From: Novosphingobium endophyticum
GTDB lineage: Bacteria; Pseudomonadota; Alphaproteobacteria; Sphingomonadales; Sphingomonadaceae
Direction: 5' to 3'
Assembly: GCF_014640675.1 (NCBI RefSeq)
Contig: NZ_BMHK01000006.1
Location: forward strand, 97,473 to 161,472
Length of the DNA: 64,000 nucleotides
A program made the translations under genes and the position numbers. Under the pieces are notes generated by a model that saw only the letters and a list, made by a program, of their open reading frames with translations, did no database searches and was not told the origin of the DNA. Below, one piece after another: positions 57,489 to 64,000 of the stretch; positions within the stretch are counted from its first letter, which is position 1, and every line of letters begins with the position of its first letter.

Positions 57489-58019
57489 CTATTCTAAGCG
57501 GGCAATCAACGCATCCGTTCCCGCTGCAATGCCGCCGGGGAGGTCTCCTTTTCGGAAGCTCGGAAGCATTTCCCGGTTGATAATTTGTTGGCAGGCTCCA
57601 TCAGATAATCGCTTCTCCAAGCCATAGCCAACAGCTATTCGGACCTTGCGCTCTTTCGGCGCGATAAGAAGAACCACGCCGTCATTGTAGCCTTTGCGCC
57701 CAATTCCCCAGCTGTTCGCCAAGTCCCTCGTGTACTCGGCAACATCGCGTCCACCAAGCGAGGGCACTGTCACGACGACCAGTTGATGCTGCGTTTTCTG
57801 CTCCAGCTTCTCTAGCCTGGCGCTCAGGGTAGCCTGCTCTTGGGGCGATAGGATATGAGCCGCATCGGTCACGCGGCCCGCCAAGGGCACGGCCGCCATA
57901 GAGGGCGCAGAACTTTCGCTTGCAGTTCCAGTCGCTGGAGCACTGGTCGCCTGCCCGTTCGAGCACGCAAGCGTGAACAGCACTGATACGAAAGCAATTC
58001 CTCGATGCAGTCGTCTCAT
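57489..58019 (-). CDS. TPM-domain lipoprotein
   Basis: 176 residues from ATG 58019 (MRRLHRGIAFVSVLFTLACS); eight codons earlier a second ATG exists. Lipobox LACS, then a linker and a TPM domain from about residue 50: LAGRVTDAAHILSPQEQATL, LEQKTQHQLVVVTVPSLGG, NDGVVLLIAPKERKVRIAVG and YGLEKRLSDGACQQIIN. TPM proteins act in the envelope, in some cases in photosystem or protein quality roles; here there is no trailing low-complexity C-terminus. Function unknown. Confidence 0.85.
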   Translation of the reverse strand: MRRLHRGIAFVSVLFTLACSNGQATSAPATGTASESSAPSMAAVPLAGRVTDAAHILSPQEQATLSARLEKLEQKTQHQLVVVTVPSLGGRDVAEYTRDLANSWGIGRKGYNDGVVLLIAPKERKVRIAVGYGLEKRLSDGACQQIINREMLPSFRKGDLPGGIAAGTDALIARLE

Positions 58020-58161
58020 ATGCGCATCGTGAGGTTCAGTCATGGGAGCGTCAATGTCCGTTTTGTTGGCGGTTCCGGAAAGTCAGGTTCTGATCTCACC
58101 CTTGCCATGTCCGTCACCGCGACTGTTCCCCTTTCCCCGCACTTGGGCTATCCGCGCGCCC

Positions 58162-59907
58162 ATGAATGAGAACCAGACCCTTTACGCCGCCTTCGCGGGC
58201 CATCTTTCCGCCGCGCTCGATGCGTTGGAAGCAGCCGGGACGCTGCCGGCCGGGCTCAAGCGCGGCGCAATCACGGTCGAGCCGCCGCGCGATACCTCGC
58301 ACGGCGATCTGTCGACCAACGCGGCAATGGTGCTGGCCAAGCCCGCCGGGATGAGGCCGCGTGATCTGGCCGAGGCGCTGGTCGCCGAACTGTCGAAGCT
58401 GGACGAAGTGACATCGGCCGAGATCGCCGGGCCGGGCTTCATCAACCTGCGCCTCGCCCCCGCCACGTGGCTCGCTGAACTGCGCGCGATCGCGGCGATG
58501 GGCGCGGATTACGGCCGCTCCAACATGGGCGGCGGCTCCACGGTCAATGTCGAATATGTCTCCGCCAACCCCACCGGGCCGATGCACATGGGCCATTGCC
58601 GGGGCGCGGTCGTCGGCGATGCGCTGGCAACGCTGCTGGAGTTCGCCGGGCACAAGGTCACGCGCGAATACTACGTCAACGATGCCGGCGCGCAGGTCCA
58701 GGTGCTCGCCCGTTCGGCGCACATCCGCTACCGCGAGGCGCTGGGCGAGAACGTGGGCGCGATTCCCGAGGGGCTCTATCCCGGCGACTACCTGATCCCG
58801 GTGGGCAAGGCCCTCGCCGATGAGTTTGGCGACAGGTACGTGGCCGCTCCCGAATCGGAATGGCTCGACTGCTTCCGCGAACGGGCCGTCGCCGCCATGC
58901 TGGTGATGATCCGCGATGACCTCGCGCTTCTGGGCATCACGCATGAGGTGTTCTCGTCCGAGGCCGAGCTGCAGGCATCGGGCAAGCCCGACGAGGCCGA
59001 GGCCTGGCTGCGTTCGAAGGATCTCGTCTACGACGGCATTCTCGAAGCCCCCAAGGGCAAGACGCCCGAGGACTGGGAGCCGGTGGAACTGCCGCTGTTC
59101 AGGTCGACGCGCTTCGGCGACGATCAGGACCGACCCATAAAGAAGAGCGACGGCACCTGGACCTATTTCGGCGCCGACCTCGCCTATCATTTCCAGAAGG
59201 CGCAGGAGGCCGACGCGCTCGTCGACATCTGGGGTGCCGATCACGCCGGCACGGTCAAGCGGATCAAGGCCGCCGTCGCCGCGATGACCGGCGCCGATGG
59301 CGAACCCACGCCCTTCGAGGTCAAGCTGGTGCAGATGGTCCAGCTCCTGCGCGATGGTGAGCCGGTGAAGATGTCCAAGCGCGCGGGCACGTTCGTCACG
59401 CTCGCCGATGTGGTGAAGGAAGTCGGCAAGGACGTGGTGCGCTTCACCATGCTCACCCGCAAGCCCGAGGCTCAGATGGACTTCGACTTCGCCAAGGTTG
59501 TCGAGGCATCGAAGGACAATCCGGTCTTCTACGTCCAGTATGCCCATGCCCGCGTCTGCTCGACCCTGCGCAAGGCGGCGGCCGACGGGTTCGGCCCCTC
59601 GCCCGACCACGTCGAGCTGCTGGGCGAGGAGGAGCTGGAACTGGTCAAGCTCGCCGCGCAGTTCCCCCGCGTGGTCGAGGCCGCCGCCGCCGCGCGCGAG
59701 GCGCACCGCATCGCTTTTTTCCTGGGCGATCTTGCCGCCGCGTTCCACGGTTACTGGAATCTGGGCAACGATCGCGTGGAAAAGCGGTTTATTAACCATC
59801 AGGACGCTACTCTTACGGGTGCAAGGCTTTTCCTGGCCGTCCAGATCGGGCAACTTGTCAGGAACGGACTGGCGCTGCTCGGCGTGGAAGCTGTAGAGGA
59901 AATGTAG
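58162..59907 (+). CDS. argS: Arginyl-tRNA synthetase
   Basis: 581 residues from ATG 58162; forty upstream codons are not conserved. Class I synthetase with N-terminal additional domain, HIGH-like signature EYVSANPTGPMHMGHCRGAV, MSKR-type loop GEPVKMSKRAGTFVTLADVV, and anticodon-binding C-terminal helices (QYAHARVCSTLRKAAADG). TTAACCAT near its 3' end (about 59791) resembles a CtrA half-site for the next gene, which is weak evidence. Followed by a SPOR-domain gene after 2 bases. Confidence 0.96.
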   Translation: MNENQTLYAAFAGHLSAALDALEAAGTLPAGLKRGAITVEPPRDTSHGDLSTNAAMVLAKPAGMRPRDLAEALVAELSKLDEVTSAEIAGPGFINLRLAPATWLAELRAIAAMGADYGRSNMGGGSTVNVEYVSANPTGPMHMGHCRGAVVGDALATLLEFAGHKVTREYYVNDAGAQVQVLARSAHIRYREALGENVGAIPEGLYPGDYLIPVGKALADEFGDRYVAAPESEWLDCFRERAVAAMLVMIRDDLALLGITHEVFSSEAELQASGKPDEAEAWLRSKDLVYDGILEAPKGKTPEDWEPVELPLFRSTRFGDDQDRPIKKSDGTWTYFGADLAYHFQKAQEADALVDIWGADHAGTVKRIKAAVAAMTGADGEPTPFEVKLVQMVQLLRDGEPVKMSKRAGTFVTLADVVKEVGKDVVRFTMLTRKPEAQMDFDFAKVVEASKDNPVFYVQYAHARVCSTLRKAAADGFGPSPDHVELLGEEELELVKLAAQFPRVVEAAAAAREAHRIAFFLGDLAAAFHGYWNLGNDRVEKRFINHQDATLTGARLFLAVQIGQLVRNGLALLGVEAVEEM

Positions 59908-59909
59908 CG

Positions 59910-60695
59910 ATGGCATTCTCGGACACGGGTCAGGGAGACCGAAACGGGGACACGCAAGGCCCGGACGGCGGCGTGCCGCGCGAGGAGGAGCCCGAAGCCT
60001 TCGAAACCGGCGGTTCCGAGAGCGAGTTCGAACAGCCTGGGCAGCTTGACCTTGGCGATGAGGACGTGCGCCTTCCCTGGCTGGAAGGCGAGGATGAGGA
60101 ATTAGAGGATCGAGGCGGCTCCGGCATGGGGCAGGGCCTCATTCTCGTCGTGCTGGGCCTTGTTGCCATCGGCCTTATCGTCGGCGGCATCTACTGGGCC
60201 ACGCGCGGCACGCCGGAACGGCAGCTCGTCGCCGACGGCGGCGTGATCACCGCGCCCGAGGAACCCTACAAGGCAAAGCCCGACGACCCCGGCGGCGACG
60301 TCGTCGCGGGTACCGGCGATACCAGCTTCGCGGTGGCCGAAGGGCAGACGCGCCTGCCGCAGATCGACCAGAAGGACACCGCGCCCAAGCCGGGATTCGA
60401 GCCGATGGACAAGCCGGCCAAGACGCCGCCGCCTGCCGCGAACACCGAAACGCCCGTTTCCGGCGTCGGCGTGCAGGTTGGCGCCTATACGTCGCGCGCG
60501 TCGGCGGAAACGGGCTGGAACACGCTCAAGACCCAGTATCCGGACCTTGCGGGCATCGATCACCGCATCGTCGAAGGAAAGGCCGACATTGGCACGGTCT
60601 ACCGCCTCCAGGCGGTTCCCGGCGATCTCGCTGCGGCGAAGGCGCTGTGCAGCGGGATGAAGGGCGCCGGGCTGAGCTGCCAGGTAAAGAATTGA
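59910..60695 (+). CDS. SPOR-domain membrane protein
   Basis: 261 residues. An acidic cytoplasmic tail (EEEPEAFETGGSESEFEQPG) precedes one membrane helix at ~75-97 (GLILVVLGLVAIGLIVGGIY), then a Pro-rich linker and a C-terminal SPOR domain from ~185 (VGVQVGAYTSRASAETGWNT, YRLQAVPGDLAAAKALCSGM). SPOR domains bind denuded glycan strands at division sites, so a role in cell division is expected. It starts 2 bases after argS and is followed by nagZ. Confidence 0.88.
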   Translation: MAFSDTGQGDRNGDTQGPDGGVPREEEPEAFETGGSESEFEQPGQLDLGDEDVRLPWLEGEDEELEDRGGSGMGQGLILVVLGLVAIGLIVGGIYWATRGTPERQLVADGGVITAPEEPYKAKPDDPGGDVVAGTGDTSFAVAEGQTRLPQIDQKDTAPKPGFEPMDKPAKTPPPAANTETPVSGVGVQVGAYTSRASAETGWNTLKTQYPDLAGIDHRIVEGKADIGTVYRLQAVPGDLAAAKALCSGMKGAGLSCQVKN

Positions 60696-60764
60696 CGTGG
60701 TCTATCCACACCCCAGAAGCCCCCGTTTCTTGCGAAGATCGCGGATTTCTGCGACAAAATCGCG

Positions 60765-61778
60765 ATGGTACCTGCTATTTTCGGCCTTTCCGGACTCACT
60801 CTCGGGCCGGATGAGCGCGCGTTCTTCAAGGATGCGGACCCGGCGGGCTATATCCTCTTCGGCCGCAACATCGAAAACCGCGAGCAGCTTCGCGCGCTGA
60901 CCGACGAATTGCGCGCCATCCACGGGCGCGACCGGCTGTTCATCTGTATCGACCAGGAAGGCGGCCGTGTCGCGCGGATGAAGCCGCCGGTCTGGCCGGC
61001 CTATCCGCCCGGCGAGGCCTTCGACCGGCTCTACGACATCGCCCCGGCCTCGGCGATCGAAGCGGCACGCGCCAATGCCGAGGCGCTGGGGCTCGACCTT
61101 GTCGAAGCCGGGATCACCGTCAACTGCCACCCCTCGCTCGACGTCCGCCAGCCTGGCGCGCATGATGTGATCGGCGACCGCGCGCTCGGCTCGGACCCGA
61201 TGCGCGTCGCCGCGCTCGGCCGGGCGATCCTCGGCGGGCTGGCGCGGGCCGGCATCGTCGGCTGCATCAAGCATATTCCCGGACATGGACGGGCCGCCGC
61301 TGACAGTCACAAGGAACTGCCCACGGTCGAAGCCTGCGAAGAGGAACTGGCGTCCGATCTTCGGCCATTCCAGGCTCTCGCGGATTCGCCAGTCGGCATG
61401 ACGGCGCATGTGCGCTACACCGCATGGGACAAGGAGAATCCGGGCACGCTCTCACCGTTCGTGGTCGGCGAAGTGATCCGCAAGCGCGTGGGCTTCGCGG
61501 GCCTCCTGCTGACCGACGATCTCGATATGGAGGCGCTGTCCGGCACCGTACCCGAGCGCGCCGCGCGGGCCATCGCGGCAGGGTGCGACATCGCCCTCAA
61601 CTGCTGGGCGAAGATGGACGACATGGTGGGCATCGCCTCGCGCCTGCCGACGATGAGCGATGAGACCGGCTTGCGCCTGCAGCGCGCGCTCACCGCCGTC
61701 GGCGACAGCGGGACGGCAGGCGATCATGCGGAACTGATCGCCTTGCGCGATGCGCTTCTGGCGCAGCGGGCGGCCTGA
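60765..61778 (+). CDS. nagZ: Beta-N-acetylhexosaminidase NagZ
   Basis: 337 residues, GH3 enzyme that trims N-acetylglucosamine from muropeptides in recycling. The general acid/base His is in KHIPGHGRAAADSHKELPTV and the catalytic Asp nucleophile in LLLTDDLDMEALSGTVPE. CIDQEGGRVARMKPPVWPAY is the substrate-binding loop. Fits the argS-SPOR-nagZ-scpA-scpB-tat order common in sphingomonads. Confidence 0.95.
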   Translation: MVPAIFGLSGLTLGPDERAFFKDADPAGYILFGRNIENREQLRALTDELRAIHGRDRLFICIDQEGGRVARMKPPVWPAYPPGEAFDRLYDIAPASAIEAARANAEALGLDLVEAGITVNCHPSLDVRQPGAHDVIGDRALGSDPMRVAALGRAILGGLARAGIVGCIKHIPGHGRAAADSHKELPTVEACEEELASDLRPFQALADSPVGMTAHVRYTAWDKENPGTLSPFVVGEVIRKRVGFAGLLLTDDLDMEALSGTVPERAARAIAAGCDIALNCWAKMDDMVGIASRLPTMSDETGLRLQRALTAVGDSGTAGDHAELIALRDALLAQRAA

Positions 61779-61781
61779 GGC

Positions 61782-62597
61782 ATGGACCTGCTCGCGGACA
61801 CCGGCTTCACTTCGGACGCGGCCGATCCTGAGTGGGACGGCGTCGCGGCGGCCGAGACGCGCCAGGAAGCGCTCTATCTGGAAATCGAGGGCTGGGAAGG
61901 CCCGCTCGACCTGCTGCTGGACCTTGCGAGGCGGCAGAAAGTGGACTTGCGCAAGATCTCGATCCTCGAACTGGTCGACCAGTACCTGACCTATATCGAA
62001 CAGGCCGGCGCGCTGCGGCTGGAACTGGCGGCGGACTACCTCGTGATGGCAGCCTGGCTCGCCTACCTCAAGTCCGCGCTGCTGCTTCCCAAGGACGAGC
62101 AGGAAGACCCGAGCCCCGAGGAACTGGCGCTGCGCCTGCAATTGCGCCTGCAACGCCTCGGCGCCATGCGCGAGGCGGCGGCGCGACTGATGGGGCGCGA
62201 CCGGCTGGGCCGCGACGTGTTTCCGCGAGGCGCGCCCGAAGGCCTTCGGGTCGAGCGCAGGAACATGTGGCAATGCTCATGGTTTGACCTCATCCGTGCC
62301 TATGGCGACGTCAAGGTGCGCAGCGAGCCGGTCGTGCACATGGTGCGCGAACGCATGGTGATGACGCTCGACAGCGCCATTGCGCGGGTTTCCTCGATGC
62401 TCGGCATTTCGCTCGACTGGATGGATCTGCGCGATTTTCTGCCGCCGGCGCGCGATTCCTGGGCCAATCCGCAGTTGCGGCGCTCGGCGCTGGCATCGAG
62501 CTTCGTTGCCGCGCTGGAACTGGCGCGCACCGGCAAGGCGGAAATCGCGCAGGAGGAAACCTTCGGACCCCTGCGGCTCAAGGCGGTGCGCGCGTGA
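61782..62597 (+). CDS. scpA: Segregation and condensation protein A
   Basis: 271 residues, 3 bases after nagZ. Kleisin linking SMC and ScpB; LEIEGWEGPLDLLLDLARRQ, then KVDLRKISILELVDQYLTYI, is the conserved N-terminal SMC-neck binding part, and AADYLVMAAWLAYLKSALLL follows. The C-terminal winged helix ends in the last ~50 residues. Overlaps scpB by 4 bases. Confidence 0.94.
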   Translation: MDLLADTGFTSDAADPEWDGVAAAETRQEALYLEIEGWEGPLDLLLDLARRQKVDLRKISILELVDQYLTYIEQAGALRLELAADYLVMAAWLAYLKSALLLPKDEQEDPSPEELALRLQLRLQRLGAMREAAARLMGRDRLGRDVFPRGAPEGLRVERRNMWQCSWFDLIRAYGDVKVRSEPVVHMVRERMVMTLDSAIARVSSMLGISLDWMDLRDFLPPARDSWANPQLRRSALASSFVAALELARTGKAEIAQEETFGPLRLKAVRA

Positions 62598-63259
62598 CGC
62601 CTGATGAACCGGCGACCCCCGACGCTCTCGTCCGCGCGGTCGAGGCGACGCTGTTCGCGGCCGAAGAGCCGATGACGGCCGAAGCAATCTCCACGCACCT
62701 GGGTCAGGCCGAAGTGCGCGGCGCGCTGGCCGAATTGCAGCGCCACTACGAAGGGCGCGGCATCCGCCTGGTCGAGCGCGGCAGGCACTGGCACTTCGAG
62801 ACCGCGCCCGATCTTGCCCACCTGCTGCGCCGCGAGAAGGAGGAACTGCGGCGGCTCTCTCGCGCCGCGACGGAAGTGCTGGCGATCGTCGCCTATCATG
62901 AGCCGGTGAGCCGCGCCGAAATAGAATCGATCCGCGGTGTGCAGACGGCCAAGGGTACGCTCGACGTGCTGATGGAGGCCGGCTGGGTGCGCGTGGCCGG
63001 CCGGCGCGAGGTGCCGGGACGCCCGGTCATCTATGCCACAACGCCCGACTTCCTCGCGCACTTCGGCCTGAAATCGCTGAAGGAACTGCCCGGCATAGAT
63101 GAATTGCGCGCGGCCGGGCTGCTCGATCCTGTGGATGACGACATGATCGAGGCGGCGCTCGGCGGCGGGGAAAGTGCGGACGAAGGCGAAGATGACGAGA
63201 CCTTGACTGAACCGGGTCAGAACAATGACGGGGTGGCAAGTTCGGGGGAAAGTGCCTAG
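62594..63259 (+). CDS. scpB: Segregation and condensation protein B
   Basis: 221 residues from GTG 62594, overlapping scpA. Two winged helices: AVEATLFAAEEPMTAEAIST and TEVLAIVAYHEPVSRAEIES followed by IRGVQTAKGTLDVLMEAGWV. An acidic C-terminal tail rich in Asp/Glu is unusual but common in sphingomonads. Partner of ScpA in the SMC complex. Confidence 0.94.
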   Translation: MTPDEPATPDALVRAVEATLFAAEEPMTAEAISTHLGQAEVRGALAELQRHYEGRGIRLVERGRHWHFETAPDLAHLLRREKEELRRLSRAATEVLAIVAYHEPVSRAEIESIRGVQTAKGTLDVLMEAGWVRVAGRREVPGRPVIYATTPDFLAHFGLKSLKELPGIDELRAAGLLDPVDDDMIEAALGGGESADEGEDDETLTEPGQNNDGVASSGESA

Positions 63260-63308
63260 ATGAGCCTCGTGGCGGTTGGAATCGACCGCACGATTGGAGT
63301 TGAAGTTT

Positions 63309-63557
63309 ATGGGTAGCTTTTCGATCTGGCACTGGCTTATCGTGCTCGTGATCGTACTGGTGCTGTTCGGCCGAGGTCGCGTTTCCGAAATCATGGGAGA
63401 CTTCGGCAAGGGCATCAAGAGCTTCAAGCAAGGCATGAACGACGAGAAGGCGGAAGATTCGGAGAAGTCGTCGAACCCGCCGGCGCAGATTGCCTCGAAG
63501 CCCGCTGATGCCCCCGTCTCGCAGAAAGCGAGCGAGAACAAGACCGAACAGCCGTAA
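63309..63557 (+). CDS. tatA: Twin-arginine translocase subunit TatA
   Basis: 82 residues from ATG 63309 ([20 protein letters not shown]); eleven codons upstream are not used. One membrane helix, then the [20 protein letters not shown] amphipathic helix that defines TatA, and a hydrophilic tail. Forms the pore-type oligomer of the Tat pathway. First of tatA-tatB. Confidence 0.95.
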   Translation: MGSFSIWHWLIVLVIVLVLFGRGRVSEIMGDFGKGIKSFKQGMNDEKAEDSEKSSNPPAQIASKPADAPVSQKASENKTEQP

Positions 63558-63581
63558 ACCGGCAAAGGAAGCCGCAGAGCG

Positions 63582-63980
63582 ATGTTCGACATCGGCGCAT
63601 CCGAACTGCTGATGGTCATCATTGTGGCAGTCGTCGTCATCGGCCCCAAGGACATGCCGATGGCGATGCGGACGGCTGGGCGCTGGATCGGCAAAATGCG
63701 CAAGGTTTCCGGTCACTTCCGGGCTGGCCTCGACGCCATGGTGCGTGAGGCCGAACTGGAGGAGATGGAAAAGAAGTGGCGTGAACAGAACGAGGCAATC
63801 ATGAACGCGGCGCCGCAGCTGCCAAGTGCCGAGGAGATGCAGGCGCCCATAGCATCGCGCTCCACGGACACGCCTTCCGCCGCGCCGGCGTCACCGGACG
63901 CGCAGGAAGGCGAAGCCCAGCACGAGACGAAGGACGACAGCCGGCAGGCCGAACTCAACCTTCCTCCTCCGCCGCCCTGA
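63582..63980 (+). CDS. tatB: Twin-arginine translocase subunit TatB
   Basis: 132 residues. Single N-terminal helix with MFDIGASELLMVIIVAVVVI then GPKDMPMAMRTAGRWIGKMR, the TatB pattern with the conserved Glu8 (SELL) and GP hinge. Long charged tail ending in Pro/Leu-rich repeats. It would receive Tat substrates with TatC. Confidence 0.93.
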   Translation: MFDIGASELLMVIIVAVVVIGPKDMPMAMRTAGRWIGKMRKVSGHFRAGLDAMVREAELEEMEKKWREQNEAIMNAAPQLPSAEEMQAPIASRSTDTPSAAPASPDAQEGEAQHETKDDSRQAELNLPPPPP

Positions 63981-63993
63981 TCGGCCCTGAACG

Positions 63994-64000
63994 ATGGCAT
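63994..64000 (+). CDS. tatC: Probable start of tatC, cut by the window edge
   Basis: ATG at 63994 is followed by GCAT, only two codons, and begins 13 bases after tatB. The expected third gene of tatABC would start here. The assignment rests on gene order alone. Confidence 0.35.

Noticed and set aside
59786-59798. TTAACCAT motif inside the end of argS as a CtrA site
   Set aside because: Only a half-site inside a coding region; not enough for a regulatory feature.

Overview
The window looks like a chromosomal segment of a sphingomonad-type alphaproteobacterium (Novosphingobium/Sphingobium-like). GC content is high. The evidence is an UrcA-family protein, a DUF3297 protein, a GTTC-N7-GTTC LexA box at uvrA, an mdh/suc/lpd cluster, a miaB-phoH-ybeY-corC core, and TCATCCCGG-type palindromic repeats. 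Assignments rest on reading motifs by eye; no database search was run.

Layout. 0-4 kb is a scrambled edge: a minus-strand reading frame that runs off the window and a CaiB-type CoA-transferase missing its N-terminus meet near 790. They are followed by a dead IS5-family element and a DUF4258/DUF2283 gene pair with an antitoxin-like remnant. 4-8 kb holds uvrA, with a LexA box and an in-frame palindromic repeat inside the gene. 8.3-15.7 kb is a complete histidine utilisation locus, hutC-hutF diverging from hutI-H-G-U across a palindromic operator. 15.8-20.5 kb holds a methyltransferase, a ModE-like regulator, and a compact cassette of hexapeptide acyltransferase, acyl carrier protein, SDR and AMP-forming ligase. 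20.7-26 kb holds a secreted glycosidase-like protein, tRNA-Lys, folK, a carbamoylputrescine amidase-like hydrolase, a secreted methyltransferase-like protein and msrA. 26.1-30.9 kb is a B12 uptake operon (btuB-F-C-D) behind a cobalamin riboswitch.

31-42.7 kb holds a cell wall hydrolase and then mdh, sucD, sucA, sucB and lpd. A small GIY-YIG nuclease gene framed by repeats sits between mdh and sucD, and sucC is absent from this position. 42.7-47 kb is an accessory patch next to tRNA-Val: a membrane-protein gene broken by two one-base shifts, then arsR-arsI-arsC-acr3. Its right edge cuts off the ATPase domain of a type I secretion transporter whose tolC-like partner survives. 49.6-64 kb is mostly core: an EEP-family protein, a LysR regulator, corC, ybeY, phoH, miaB, argS, a SPOR protein, nagZ, scpA, scpB and tatAB. 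A DUF6188-like gene between ybeY and phoH is bracketed by the two arms of the same palindromic repeat found inside uvrA.

How the parts work together. The hut genes take histidine to glutamate by the two-step formimidoylglutamate to formylglutamate route (HutF then HutG), probably repressed by HutC. The btu operon is shut off by B12 through its leader RNA. The suc genes supply 2-oxoglutarate dehydrogenase and one succinyl-CoA synthetase subunit. The best candidates for something new are the acyltransferase/ACP/SDR/ligase cassette, the repeat-bounded gene cassettes (GIY-YIG and DUF6188), and the palindrome inside uvrA.
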